Source: Echria macrotheca
Taxonomy: Eukaryota; Ascomycota; Sordariomycetes; Sordariales; Schizotheciaceae
Reading direction: 5' to 3'
NCBI GenBank assembly: GCA_030411725.1
Contig: MU839837.1
Coordinates: 558,001 to 622,000, forward strand
DNA length: 64,000 nucleotides
Shown here: positions 53,058-64,000 of the stretch, piece after piece
How positions within the stretch are numbered: position 1 is the stretch's first letter
Layout: each line of letters opens with the position of its first letter
Notes under the pieces: generated by a model
Seen by the model: the letters and a program-made list of their open reading frames with translations, nothing else
Database searches by the model: none
What the model was told of the DNA's origin: nothing
Position numbers and translations under genes: made by a program

Positions 53058-54257
53058 ATGGTCGCTGTCCTGCGGAAGATACGCCGCTCTCTGTCAGCGC
53101 AGCCAACCCCCAAGACGGCAATATCTGAGCGCCTTGGCTCACCAGAAAAACAACCCGAGCCAGAACCAGAGCCAGGTTTCCTCGAGCGTTCTTCCGCAAC
53201 TGGCCGATGTAGATTACCTACACTGGAGTCGATCACCCAGGCGTGTGACAAGACGAAGCTCACTCAAGACCAGATATACAAAGATGTCGACCCTCGCACG
53301 ACTCAGCAGATGACGGCCGACCTCACGAGACCGTTTGGCCAGTCGACGGGGCGCGGCTTCTCGTTCACTCGGTTCAGAGCCGTCTCTCATAAGAGTACGT
53401 GTCAAATACCGTACCCCAGTCGTTATACTGACTGCCAATCAGACTTAAAAGGTATAACCTACAGAGATGGCCTATCGATTCAACTCTACATGCGGCAACA
53501 AGACGTGTGGGAGCCGCAGATGGGACCGGATGGCATTCCCACGCTGCAAACACTTTACGAAATCGGCCATATCCTTGTACACGCCGACCCCATCTGCCAA
53601 CATCTCCGATGGGACGCCCAATATCCTTTGCTCGTCCAGGACATGTCCAAATTTCGCCTTGACCAGTACTTTGGCAACAGCAAAGACGAGCGAAGTGCTT
53701 ACTACCTACTCCCCAGAGACACATTGAACGGCGAGGTGGATTCCTTGTTACCGTACAGGGAGAAAGTTAGCAAGGTCCTCCAATGCGTGCTGCTCCATCC
53801 GGTTGGCTGCGTATGTGGCGAGAGTATCGAGCTAAACGTCATGTACGTATTCCTCTACCCCGGAGACGAGTACACCATAACTATAGTCGAACAGCTGACA
53901 GCCACATCCAGCAATACCTGCGAAGAGTGCTATACAGACTATGCGGTCAGGGTTTTGCCTGGCTCTGTTCCAGGTCATCCCGAGAGACGGTTCTTGGTAT
54001 TTACCACGTGGAAATGCCTAGGCAACGGTTCTCCAGCTTCTAAGGAGTGGAGGTCGCACCAGACGTTGATGTCAAGCCGACATAACGCCCTGCGACGTCT
54101 CTCTGATTATGCGTCCGTCCAACAGGCTTTCGAGGCACCGGCCCTCAAGAATCGATGGGAGATTTTTGACGCTGCCCGGACCCAAAAGGACGTTAGTCTG
54201 GCCCGTGAGAGGCGAAGTCAGAGAGAGGCTCTGCCTGCATACTCGGATGTCGCTTAG
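53058..54257 (+). CDS. Unknown protein with probable in-frame introns
   Basis: The frame from the ATG at 53058 (MVAVLRKIRRSLSAQ) is open for 1200 nt. Two segments look like introns whose lengths are multiples of three: 53395-53442 (48 nt, GTACGT..ATCAG) and 53843-53911 (69 nt, GTACGT..ATCCAG, with GCTGAC branch). With both removed the protein has 360 residues; unspliced it has 399. No family is recognised. Features are a basic N-terminus, an acidic Pro-Glu repeat (KQPEPEPEPG), a central region with DGLSIQLYMRQQDVWEPQ, paired Cys (VGCVCGES, NTCEECYTDY) and a charged C-terminus ending PAYSDVA. There is no signal peptide or membrane span. It is probably a lineage-specific fungal gene. Confidence 0.65.
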   Translation: MVAVLRKIRRSLSAQPTPKTAISERLGSPEKQPEPEPEPGFLERSSATGRCRLPTLESITQACDKTKLTQDQIYKDVDPRTTQQMTADLTRPFGQSTGRGFSFTRFRAVSHKSTCQIPYPSRYTDCQSDLKGITYRDGLSIQLYMRQQDVWEPQMGPDGIPTLQTLYEIGHILVHADPICQHLRWDAQYPLLVQDMSKFRLDQYFGNSKDERSAYYLLPRDTLNGEVDSLLPYREKVSKVLQCVLLHPVGCVCGESIELNVMYVFLYPGDEYTITIVEQLTATSSNTCEECYTDYAVRVLPGSVPGHPERRFLVFTTWKCLGNGSPASKEWRSHQTLMSSRHNALRRLSDYASVQQAFEAPALKNRWEIFDAARTQKDVSLARERRSQREALPAYSDVA

Positions 54258-55637
54258 CCGCTTCTTGGTAACTCATTCCAGGATGGAGAGCTCGATGCAG
54301 GGCTGATGCTGAGGAGGGATAGATTAGCTCTGCAGGGTGACATTGCCGCTACGAATACATCAGACTTGGTTTCGTTTGGATTGGCAATGAGTCTCCTGGA
54401 CGTTTCGACTGGCGGGTGTGTCGTGGATAGGTATAGAGCAGACTTTCAAGGACCCATCCAGTCCGGATTGAAGAGGTTGGCACCAAACAGTGTCGTTATT
54501 AGGTAGATGCAATTGAGAAACCTCTAGACTCTAAATACATATCACGTAGCATATCTCGGTACAACTATATCGTTGCCCTCCTCCAGCAGCAGCATAATAA
54601 TTCCCAACGACATGGGAATCTTCCAGGAGGGGCTGCTATGTTTGGAGACGCGAGTTACCCCTATACGACATACAGTTCGTCGCTTGACAAGACAGGGATC
54701 AGGTAACCCGCTCGGCGGGTCACTCAACTCGCAGCGGCCGAAGAAGACGGGAGGAACGGGGGCCGGAATATCGCGGGCGTAAGAACTGCGTGCATGGGAT
54801 CGCCGATCAGAGAAAGAATATCTTTCCTTCCTCTCTTCACAACATCCTTGGTATTGTATTGTATTGTACGTAATACCATATCTCGAAGAATCGAAGAACA
54901 AGAAAAAGAAGGGTCATCTGCCAGATTGCTTGCTTTTCTCTTTCCAGGTGTCCCAAGACCCAAGATCTTCCACTCTTTCAGGTATCAGGTGTCAGGTTCA
55001 GACTCTCCAAAAGCGCCCCCCAATAAAACACCGCTGCAAGCTCACCCCCCTTCTGCCCCCTTTCCCCCTACCACTACGCTTAAAAATTCCCATGAAATTC
55101 CCATAACTTATGTAGTAAAAAAAACCCACACACCGGACATTTAAGCAGTTAACGGCAGGTCAAATCCCCTGCTGGTGGACCCCTCCCGCCCGGTACTTCC
55201 GTGCTGATCCAATGCCGCGCCCAACCGGTCCGAGCCGGACACACCCACATGCCGTCCTCACCGACACATCTGTAAAGAGATAATAATACCGCACGGGATC
55301 TCGCGTTTAGGTAAGAGATTAGCTGTGGATTTGCCAACTTTTCACATCTTTGCGAGTTTCCTTGTTTCTTTTTGGCATGGGATGAGACAACTCGTGTTCA
55401 CATGATGGCGGTCGGCGGACGGGGTTGAAGTGCCCGCCCGGTATGTCCCGGCTGTTCTTGACATTGGAACCGGGGTCGGATACGCTCCTGGTAGAGACAG
55501 GCATTAGATACCGGTACTAGGTAGTCTACCGATTTAAAACACAACTCTATCTTAGCGACTAACAAAGTTTCTAACAAGCATCCGCCAACATATCTTACAC
55601 CCCTACAGAGACGTCTGGCTGTCTCCCAAGAAAAACA
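54258..55637. other. Intergenic, converging 3' ends (unknown gene and GT90 gene)
   Basis: This 1.4-kb spacer contains ATTGTATTGTATTGTA near 54850-54866 and a C-rich run near 55035-55070. No gene is seen. Confidence 0.5.
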
Positions 55638-57541
55638 TCACTCAACCAAATCCTCAACCCATCCCATCTGTTCCCTTTTGTCATCCGACACGCGCGCATA
55701 CTCCAGCAACAACCTCAACACATAAATCTGCATGTCCTCGCGTCTCAACACACGATGCGCCCACTCCCTCCCCCCGAGCGCAATCCTCTTGGCAATCTCG
55801 TCATGTCCGCCTTTATCCTCGTACCCCAGAAAATACTCCATGATGCCGTACCAGTCTCCGTACCGGTTGTCCATCGGCACAAAGTGCTTCCACGCCGTCA
55901 GCCGGCTGTCGTGCCATTCCCTCCACAAGGTAGCCTTGATGGGTAGACTTGTCGACCTGAGGAACCCCAGATACCGTCCACTGAAACTGTTCCCGTCAAT
56001 GTCGGGCAGGTACTTGTACCCAAACTGTTCGGCCATCGTCATGCCCCATCCCACTTGAAAGAACCGTTCGGCATAATCACATCCCCCTTCCTTCTCTCCA
56101 TCCGCCGTATCACACATCAAGTCCACGAACCTTACATCTGACCACTGCTCAACCCACTCGCCGAGCTGCTTGTTCTCTTGCGCCCTGAGTTCATATCCAT
56201 TGGCCGGTAGCACAAAGTTCTCGACCCGTCCCTCCTTCTCGGCCATCGAGACTGCGCTCCCGTTGTTCATGGCCACGAACCGATGGCGCTGGAAAGAGCG
56301 CCAGTTATGCGCCGTGTTCTTCCCTCCCGTAGCTACACCGCGCCAAATCACACCGTCAAGTTTGTCTTCCCAACGGATGGCAGCATCTTCCTCTGTTCCC
56401 ATGAATCTTTCCTCGGCGCTCCAATACATCGGGGCCGGTAGGAGTATATCGTTGTTCACAGCCAGTTTGGAACCGCCAAACATGGGAAAGAGGACCTTGG
56501 TAGCAGACACGGAGAGCGGCTCGACGAAGATGCCGTTGAGAGCTTGCAGGTCGGGTTGGTTACAAAAGTCAGCGGCGAGTGTCGTATTGGCAACGAAGCC
56601 ATGGTGCATATGCGAGAGAGAAAAGGGGGAGGCTATCATGGGAGTCCTGGTGAAGTTCCGAAGAGTCCTCGCGTGGCGTGTCAGACTGGAATTGGGGCAG
56701 CCACGCCGGGCGATCAGCCAATACGGCCCTCAGCTGGGAGTCAGCACGAACCAGTACAGACAGATGATGGGACCCTACTAGTATGTTCCCAAGCTTTGTC
56801 GGTTGTTTTCTCATCAGGCTCGACATCCCGACCAAGTCCGGGCCTTTTCGCCCAGTCGGATATCACGCCCCTTGCGTCCGGCATCGTCCGCGTCTCCTCC
56901 GCAAGGTCCATCAAGTCTTTCATCTCTTCCCATGGTACCACCATGCGCGGCTCGTCCATCGCATTCAGCGCCAAGTCCATATCGGGAAGCAGATGCTCAA
57001 TGGTACGGATCATGTGTAGCCAGATCTGCGTCCAGAACCAGTCGCTCTCGGCAGTCGCCTTGCCGTTGCGTACCGAGATGCGCATCTCAAAGTCCCAAGC
57101 ATCTTTGCGGATTCGTGCCGGCTTGAGACCCCAAAAAGGTTCAAGGTCGTTATAAATCTGATCCCAGAAATCTTCGACGACGATAGCATTGCGCTCCGCG
57201 GCGAACTTGTGCCAGGCGTCAAAGCCAGGAGGCGGGTGACGTCCACGACGCTCTCGATAGGCCGTAGCGGCGTCGGCGAGTGTGAAGGTTTCCTTGGCAA
57301 GGGTGTCGGTGAACGACTTCTCAGCGGCGCGTATCAAGCTGTCGATGGGATGGCTTCCCGTAGCTAACTGGGCGGCAGGAGGTACGAGCCATCCTGACGA
57401 GGATGTGGAGTTGTTGACACGAGATGAAAAGAAGTCGATGTCGGAAGTGTAGAAGAAAAGAAAAGCGGCCACTAGAAGAGAGGGGATAAGATATCGGACG
57501 AGGTCAGAGGGTCGACGGGGTGGGACGAATGCGGATCTCAT
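55638..57541 (-). CDS. GT90 (CAP10-type) glycosyltransferase, type II membrane protein
   Basis: Exons 56779-57541 and 55638-56728 give 617 residues. After a short basic tail (MRSAFVPPRRPSDLVRY), LIPSLLVAAFLFFY anchors the protein in the Golgi membrane. The lumenal part shows CAP10/GT90 signatures: GSKLAVNNDILLPAPMYW, VIWRGVATGGKNTAHNWR, RHRFVAMNNGS, YKYLPDIDGNSFSGRYLGFL, SLPIKATLWREWHDSRLTAW and HFVPMDNRYGDW. Relatives include the beta-1,2-xylosyltransferases that decorate Cryptococcus capsule; donor and acceptor here are unknown. The 50-bp intron (56729-56778) must use the AG at 56729, because the preceding AG would put TGA in frame; the join is EHTRPYWLIARRGCP. The gene is otherwise intact. 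Confidence 0.9.
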
Positions 57542-58398
57542 CGTGCCGAGCCAGCTCTGGCCGTTCAACTCGGCGGTTCAGTCGCAGTCCCGGATGCATG
57601 CGAGGTTGGTGGGAAGAGGACGGGGTAGGCTGGCTACGCCAACGCGCCGGTCGGCAGATTGAGTCCTTCCGCGGTGGTGATCGAGGCCGGACTCGTAGTG
57701 TCTACCGCGATTGCGAACGACAGGCTTCGGACGAGGTGGCTTCTGCTGCGAGCAATACCCCAGAACAGCCCACTCACAGCGTGGCCTCAAGATGGATCCG
57801 GATCAAAGGACACTCGTGGACGTCCACGAGATCGAGTCGGTGTCACGATGTGGAACAGGCCACAGACCATGACAACGTCGGAGATTAGATTATGGTGTCG
57901 AGGGATGGCGAGTGGTTGAACGAAGAAGGAGAAACCGTGACCAGACGCGTGGTTCGTAGACCGGTCTCGAGAGCTGGTCGTGCCTTCCATCTGGGAATGG
58001 GGCATGTATGTGGCGGACCAGACAGATTGTTGCGGGGCCGTAAAAGTCTGGAGACATGAACTGGAAAAGAGTCGACCGAGCCTCCTCCGCGGGGACCTTG
58101 AGGCAGACATCTGAATGTCAAGGCATAACAGCTGTATTGCTGGGCGTTGGAAGACTTCAAGCGGCTGGACAGTCACACGAACTTCTATCTATCTGCCATA
58201 TCTTTTCCAAGTTACCACCCTGAAAAGCAGCCCAGAGGTCAAGTATCGTTTCTCATTACAGTCGGTCGCCGTCTGTTCTATCATACAAATCTTTCTATCG
58301 CACAAGTGATATGAGGTTTGCACCAGACTTTGCTTTACAAAGCCTGATAAATACAAATATTGACGTACACATGACACACATCTGATACATGCCGCGAA
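57542..58398. other. Intergenic between GT90 gene and Mtf1-like gene
   Basis: This 857-bp spacer holds the GT90 promoter and the 3' UTR of the Mtf1-like gene. No gene-like signal is seen. Confidence 0.5.
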
Positions 58399-60162
58399 CT
58401 AATTCAAGTCCCCAAATAGTTTAACATCCTCCTCTGTCGCCACATCCACCTCTTCCATCACCCGGCCGACCATGCTGCTGAAGTTTGGCCGGAACGGCCA
58501 CTCCATAAAAGCCCTAAGCAGCTCCATCATCTGGCTCTCGCTCAGAGTCCGTAGAGAAGGCTCGGTACGCCCGCCAAACGGCGAGCCGCCCTGGGCTGGA
58601 TCGCGCAGGCTGGGGATGTTGGGGATGATGGCCTCCGACGCTCCGGGCCAAACGTTCCTGAGGGCCTGACTCAGCGGCTCCTGCGTGTGATGCGATATGG
58701 CGCGGAGGATGGTCTCGAAGTAGTCCCCGCTGCGGCTCGACCCGGGACCGGCGTCGAGAAGAAGTGGGTCGGGTGATTTCGGTTGGATGTCCAGCAGTGA
58801 ACTCTCGACGTTGGGGAAGAAGTCTGTCGGCAGCACGCGCAAGGGTTCATATGGCCGCCGATCCCAGTGCAGTACCTTCTTGCGGAAGCCCCGCAGGTTG
58901 TCTTGGATCAGGTTCATCTCATTCACTCGGTCGATTGGTACGTTGCGAAGACGGTCGTCCCAGTCCTTGTACCCCCGCATGGCCTCCTCGTGCTTGCCAG
59001 CTTGGTATAGCGACACGAGCTCTTCATATTCGGCGAACCAGCCTTGGAACCGTGACCGCCACTTCTCCTGTAGCCGTGCATTATTGCCCATCAGCATCAA
59101 CCGTTTCGTCAACGCCGGATCCGGCTCGTCCGGATCAACGTCCTTTCGAAGCTGCTCTCTCCTCAGAGCCGCCAGTGAGTGCTGGAAATTGACTGGGTCC
59201 TTGCCGGCAACAAAGGTGTGATCGCTCCCAGCAGCCGCGAGCTCGTGGAAGAGATCTGACTCTCGGCCGGGTGGTATAGACATCCCATTCCTTTGCATAT
59301 TCGCCAGCACCTCTTGTAACCCCTCGAAATCGATGATGCGGTCGCGGACGTGCCGATTCTCGTTTTTCGACTCGTTCCCGGCGACCTCAATAATCCATTC
59401 GGTCCCGAGGTCGGCTTCGATAGTAAAACGGCGGCGATCTTGGATGTTTCGCGGCAGGATAGTCAGTTTCTCGTCCTGGGCGGTCCAGACCAACATTCGG
59501 ATCATGCCGTATCGGTGGAAATGGAACGAGGTCCGGACCGTGGCGATGAGCTGGTAGAGAACCATCTGAGCCACGTTTTTGAACCCATGCCACTTTTTCA
59601 TGGGGAACAGCGAGAGGTTGGCTGTGAGCAGAAGCGTATCATTGCGCTTCAGGGGTTCCGTCCTGGAGACAGGAATCTGGTGCGGCAAGTATTCTGGGAC
59701 CAGGACCTTGTCTATGCCGTCCCAATCAACCCCCGAATACGGCGCGAGACGGACACCGGGCCGTTTGAGTAGATCCTGCAGGAATGGCGTGTAAATCTCG
59801 GGTTCTGGTTCCATGAGGATGTGGGATCGGGGTTGGAGAAGGTCGTGCAGCGCCGTGCTCCAGACGCCGGCGCCTGGGAACATATCGAGGAGGTCGCATC
59901 CTTGATAGGCAGAGAGCGACGGTTTTAGGTAGGATATGATGTTTTCGCAGAGGTTTTCGTCGGTGATGTGGACGCGGTGCTTGTCTCCCTTCTGCTTTCC
60001 CTGCCGAAAGTTCCAGATACCTGTGTTCTTCAAGGCCTGCGCTACCTCGTTATTTGTCTCGACCAGCTGGCTCGTGGGGACGGTGCGCTTTGTCGTCCAC
60101 GTAGCAAGCCTGGTGGCGGTGGTGGTGAAAAGTCGGCGAGCATGGCTGCGGGCTGGAAACAT
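58399..60162 (-). CDS. Mitochondrial transcription factor / rRNA dimethylase-like protein (Mtf1-type)
   Basis: An intronless frame of 587 residues starts at MFPARSHARRLFTTTATRLA, a typical mitochondrial presequence rich in Arg, Ser and Thr. The frame is open another 70 codons upstream, but the targeting peptide argues for this ATG. The N-terminal half has a Rossmann methyltransferase fold: CDLLDMFPGAGVWSTALHDL as motif I, HILMEPEPEIYTPFL as the acidic loop, and LLLTANLSLFPMKKW at the position of the NL(P)Y motif. This is the KsgA/TFB1M/Mtf1 family; in yeast Mtf1 it is the mitochondrial RNA polymerase specificity factor. The C-terminal 250 residues (ending EEDVKLFGDLN) extend beyond yeast Mtf1. 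Whether methylation activity remains is unclear. Confidence 0.82.
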   Translation of the reverse strand: MFPARSHARRLFTTTATRLATWTTKRTVPTSQLVETNNEVAQALKNTGIWNFRQGKQKGDKHRVHITDENLCENIISYLKPSLSAYQGCDLLDMFPGAGVWSTALHDLLQPRSHILMEPEPEIYTPFLQDLLKRPGVRLAPYSGVDWDGIDKVLVPEYLPHQIPVSRTEPLKRNDTLLLTANLSLFPMKKWHGFKNVAQMVLYQLIATVRTSFHFHRYGMIRMLVWTAQDEKLTILPRNIQDRRRFTIEADLGTEWIIEVAGNESKNENRHVRDRIIDFEGLQEVLANMQRNGMSIPPGRESDLFHELAAAGSDHTFVAGKDPVNFQHSLAALRREQLRKDVDPDEPDPALTKRLMLMGNNARLQEKWRSRFQGWFAEYEELVSLYQAGKHEEAMRGYKDWDDRLRNVPIDRVNEMNLIQDNLRGFRKKVLHWDRRPYEPLRVLPTDFFPNVESSLLDIQPKSPDPLLLDAGPGSSRSGDYFETILRAISHHTQEPLSQALRNVWPGASEAIIPNIPSLRDPAQGGSPFGGRTEPSLRTLSESQMMELLRAFMEWPFRPNFSSMVGRVMEEVDVATEEDVKLFGDLN

Positions 60163-60450
60163 AGGAACGAGCGGCCGGTTAGTCGTCGGTCGGTCGGTTG
60201 CGGACCTGTTTGGGTTCAATCGGCGTCCAAAAGTTTGGCCAGGCGTCTTTCTGCAGCCTTTCACCGCCTGCCGTGGGAGGCAGTGGAACCCGTCTTGGCT
60301 TGGATCAGGGTTGTCGCACGCAGCACCGCAGCGCCACCGCTTCACGTGCCTACGTGCCTTTCTTGGTATCAACGGTCCGGCTGAGTGAGATCCGCTCAGC
60401 TGCTGATCAATCAGCCACCTATAACCCTAACCCCGCACCTAAACTGTAAT
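60163..60450. other. Promoter side of the Mtf1-like gene, last normal-GC DNA
   Basis: This is GC-normal sequence upstream of the Mtf1-like start. It ends at about 60450, where base composition drops abruptly. A telomere-like ATAACCCTAACCCC near 60420 is a single unit. Confidence 0.5.
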
Positions 60451-63400
60451 AGATATCTCGAGATCTCCACCATAACCAATTATACCCCGTAGTAGATATT
60501 TCGGAATCCTATATCTATTACTAATTAACTAATTAATTAATTAGGGAGCGCTAGTAAACGATTAAAACCCTATTATTTTATAACGTATTAAGGCGCTATA
60601 ACGCTAATTAGGCGCTAGTTAGCAGCGCCTTTGATATTAAAAAGCCGTTATTTAAGGTCTTTAACGTCCTTAAATCTTAAAGAACTTTTTACTTTAAATC
60701 TAATATTTACTTTTTTTTTTACTACTTTACTTTCTTTATTAAAAATTATTAATTTTTATTTTTTAAAAAGATTTTTTTTACTACGTTATAGTTAAAATTA
60801 CTTATAGGTTTTATATTTATTTATTTTAGCTTACTTATATTAGTATAATAGCTTTATAAGTACTTAAAATAACTTTTTTAAAGTAATAAAAAATATTAGT
60901 AAAAAAGGCTAATATTAAAAAAACAATACTAATAATAAAAAGGTTAGCCCTAATAATAAAAGCGCTATATAATAACGAAACTATAATTATAATATTAGTA
61001 GTTAAGGTTTTGATATATAACCTTACTATTTAAAATAACGTAAAGTTTTAAAATAACCCTTTTTAAATATAAATTGTAATTACTAAAAGTTATACCCTTA
61101 ATACGGTTAAAACCTATTAGTTAAAATAACTTTAATTTTAATAATTTTACTTAGAAAAGTAGTATTTTAATAAAGATACAATTATAAAGTAAAAGGTTTT
61201 TTTTTTTAAGTAAAAGGTTATTAACTAGTTACTTTTCCGGTAAAAAAGAGATATAATTACTAGTAATTTAATAAATAATATAAAGGATATAAAAAATTTA
61301 AAAAACCTAAAAGAGCTAGAGGAGCTAAAGGAGCTAAAAAAGCCGGAGGAGTAAAAGTTTACGTAATAATTAATCCAAAGGTACATAATAGTAATTATAA
61401 ACCTTTAAAACCTTTAAAAAGATTTAAGGATAAATAATTACCTTAATTTACGTAATAATAATATTAGAAAGTTTATTTAATTTTTATAACGCTATAATAT
61501 TAAGGTTTCAAAAACGGTTTTTATTAATAAAAGGTAATATATAATACTTAATAGTTATTTAAAGGTAAAACTTTATTAAGTTTACTTAAAGTTATAAACC
61601 TAAATTATATATTAATTAAAATATTATTTCCAGATATTAGTTAATATTTTTTTTAGTTATTATATATTTAACTATAAAAGTAATTAGCGAAAAGTAAAGA
61701 TTTTAAACCTTTTTACCTTTAAATTTCTTAGTAAAGGGTTAACTTAATATTTACCCTTAATTATAATTAATTATAAGGGTAAATAAAATTAGTTTGGTTA
61801 TGTAGATTTATTTAGTGCGTTATAAAGCTATAAGCCTTTAAGTTATTTATTTAATATTATTACTTTTTACCTTTTTTTTTAGTAAAATTTTACTATAAAA
61901 TTATTTTTTAACTTTTAAAACCTACGTTTTTAATATTAAATCTAGCTTTTAAAAAGCTTTATTATTAGCCCCTTTATTATAAAATTTAATTATAATACTT
62001 AACTAAATTAAATTAATAAAATATTTAAATAAATTAGCTTTTAATTGTTTAAAAGAACCTATATTAGTTAGAATATTAGAGTTAAAATAATTAAGTTAAA
62101 GAAAGTTAGTAAAAGTTAAATTTAACGTATTAATTAATAAAATTAAAAGTAAATAATTAATTATTATTTAGATTACCTTTTCCAAAAGTTTATATAAATT
62201 ATAATTAGTTATTTAGCCTAAATAGGGTACTTTAATGTCCGTAAGGCCTAAATAATACCGCTAAATTCCTTATAATAACTTATTTAGCTAAGTTTAAACG
62301 ACTTTTTCGGAACTTTTAAATTAGGAAAGGGTTAAACGTAGTACTTAACTGAAGCTAACTTTATAAATTTATTATTTTTCTTTTAAAATATAATTTTGTA
62401 AAATTTAATTACTTTTTAGCTACTATTTTTATAATTTACTATATAAAACTATTTAGTTTTTTAATATAAAAATTACGTATTATTTACAATATAAATAATA
62501 AAGGTAACTAGTAGTAAAAAGGTTTTAAATTAGTTTACTATTTTAATTTAGGCGTTATTAATTTTAATTAAATATTTTAAAAAGGTTAAGGTATAAAGTT
62601 TTACTTAAATTAATAAAGCTTTGGTTATATTTAAGTTTAAAATATATGCGGTAAAAATACGGTTAATTAATATATATTAAGTAATAATTAATAATGTATT
62701 TATTAATAATTTTTTCTAATTACGGATTTTTTTTCTAATTCTTTTATATTAAATTTAATTACTACTTTTCCTACTTTAAACTTTACTTTTTTAAATTTTA
62801 CTATTACTACTATTAATATTACTATTGTTACGGGAAAATTACTACTATATTTAGATTTTATCGTTATTAAATTACTATTATTAGGTATATTATTACTAGT
62901 ATTTATTACGCTTTTTACCTTGGTATTTATTAATTTTTTAGGCTAAAGATACTGCTTTTTAACCCTTAATATTAAGCTACTAATATATTAAATAAATTAA
63001 AATTTTATAATTATATTAGCTTTATAGCGTAAGTAAATAGTTAGTAGTTTGGGTTAACTGTTTATTATAAATTTAAATTATTAATAGGGTAATTAGTAAT
63101 ATAAAAGCTAATAATTAAAATTATAGTAATATTTTCTTTAGTATAAAGTTATTTTAAAGATTTAAAAGGTAGCTTTAAGTTAGTGAATTTCTAAAGATAT
63201 AATAGCGGCTTTTTTTAATAGTAAGTAACGGTAATTAAAACTTTTTATAAATTAGTACTATAAGTAACTTTAATTTAATAAAGCTACTAAGTAAATAAAA
63301 ATTAGTTAAAAATAAATACTATTTAGTAGTAACTATAAATACTATTTTAAGGTGATTATTTCCGGTAAATTTAAGTTAAAAGGTAAAGGATAAAAATTAC

Positions 63401-63550
63401 TAGTATAGAATTTATTGGAGAATTTAATAATAGGGGGTTGGCTTTTAGTAAATAAATAGCGTTAATTAATACGATTCTAAGCCTTATAATTACGTGTAAC
63501 TATTAAAACCCCCTTTGGAAAGGTCTTAAATACGTATAAATCAATCGTTA
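60451..63550. repeat. RIP-mutated AT-rich repeat block
   Basis: About 3.1 kb of A/T-rich DNA has stops in every frame and no reading frame of note. CpA and TpG are almost absent over long stretches (for example 60961-61320), while CpG, CpT and CpC persist. That loss pattern points to C-to-T change at CpA, that is repeat-induced point mutation, rather than general AT bias. The parent repeat cannot be identified. A small inverted repeat GGCGCT/AGCGCC lies at 60611-60629. Confidence 0.85.
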
Positions 63551-63780
63551 AATCCGAAAAAAAAAAAAAAAGCCTTGAAAAACTTAATTAAAGTAGTGGT
63601 GTTTTTAGGGCTTTTTTTTTTTTAGGGGGTTTGGGTGGTTATTTTTAGGGGTTATAGGGGGTAGGTTTTAAGGGTTAACCCCTATATTTTTAGGGGCTTT
63701 AGCGGCCTAAGGGCTATTGTGGATATTTTTGGGGATTCTACAACGGCTGAGGGTACGGACGCGTTTTTGGTGGAAAGTGG
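63551..63780. repeat. T-run/G-run strip at the end of the RIP block
   Basis: Alternating T-runs and G-runs (TTTTAGGGG-like) with a CCCCTA/TAGGGG fold-back near 63670-63705. The strip looks less RIP-affected than the block to its left and may be the unmutated end of the same element. Four or more G-tracts at 63624-63662 could form a quadruplex. Confidence 0.5.
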
Positions 63781-64000
63781 CGCTTAGCGGCTTAATTAGT
63801 TAGTAAAAAACAGGTGTGGATATCCCCCTGGTTTCCCTCTGCCTCGACGCGATCCAACGCGTTCACTTTACAACCCCGCCGCTGCTTGCAAGGTGTCCGC
63901 CTCTAAGCCAGTTTACAAAACCCCCGATTTACGAGCTGTATGTAGTCAAGTGGTTCTGGGAAGAGACTTTTACCGAGTCCACGGGGGAGAGTGCATACGA
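63781..64000. other. Return to normal composition, window end
   Basis: GC content and CpA return abruptly to background after about 63815. An open frame runs off the right edge (VYKTPDLRAVCSQV or, in another frame, YELYVVKWFWEETF), too short to assign. Confidence 0.3.

Noticed and set aside
56729..56778. In-frame TGA within the GT90 gene suggesting a pseudogene.
   Set aside because: It lies at the intron end; using the AG at 56730-56729 removes it and restores EHTRPYWLIARRGCP, which fits the family.
63837..64000. Possible transposase or gene fragment at the right edge.
   Set aside because: Two frames stay open to the edge but both are under 60 codons and show no motif; it cannot be judged without sequence beyond the window.

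Overview
This window is nuclear DNA of a filamentous ascomycete. Genes carry short introns with GT..AG ends and CTAAC-type branch sites, and the proteins include typical Pezizomycotina families (Skt5/Chs4, ApsB, a GH62 arabinofuranosidase with CBM1, CAP10-type GT90). A 3.3 kb AT-rich block at the right end has lost almost all CpA/TpG but kept CpG, which is the mark of RIP. This fits Sordariomycetes, probably Sordariales/Chaetomiaceae, but the species cannot be fixed from the sequence alone.

Left third (1-22.9 kb): conserved housekeeping genes. These are RPN12 (proteasome lid), alpha-COP (COPI coat), UGGT (ER glycoprotein folding sensor, divergent from alpha-COP), RAD54 (recombination), an isolated secreted GH62-CBM1 enzyme in gene-poor DNA, and a Skt5/Chs4-like chitin synthase activator whose last 12-nt exon supplies a CaaX prenylation box.

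Middle (23.6-34.1 kb): an accessory island that looks like a small terpenoid biosynthetic cluster. It holds two short-chain dehydrogenases, a Cys-rich protein of unknown function, a cytochrome P450 and a class I terpene synthase. Two unrelated genes here (first SDR and P450) carry homologous introns of 134 and 136 bp. Their similarity stops exactly at the splice sites, as expected for introner-like elements. The island also has a 728-bp low-complexity intron, a G-quadruplex-prone coding repeat, a SINE-like insertion with a 15-bp target duplication, and several minisatellites.

Right part (35.8-60.2 kb): conserved genes again. These are a Sec7-PH Arf-GEF (Syt1-like), an ApsB/Mto1-like microtubule-organising protein, an F-box-like protein, a four-TM MARVEL-like protein, arginase, an unknown protein with in-frame introns, a GT90 glycosyltransferase and a mitochondrial transcription factor/rRNA-dimethylase-like protein. 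From about 60.45 to 63.55 kb the DNA is RIP-mutated repeat without genes, followed by a T-run/G-run strip and a return to normal composition.

No tRNA, rRNA or CRISPR was recognised. Exon coordinates were deduced by eye from reading frame, splice consensus and protein-family continuity, without transcript data.
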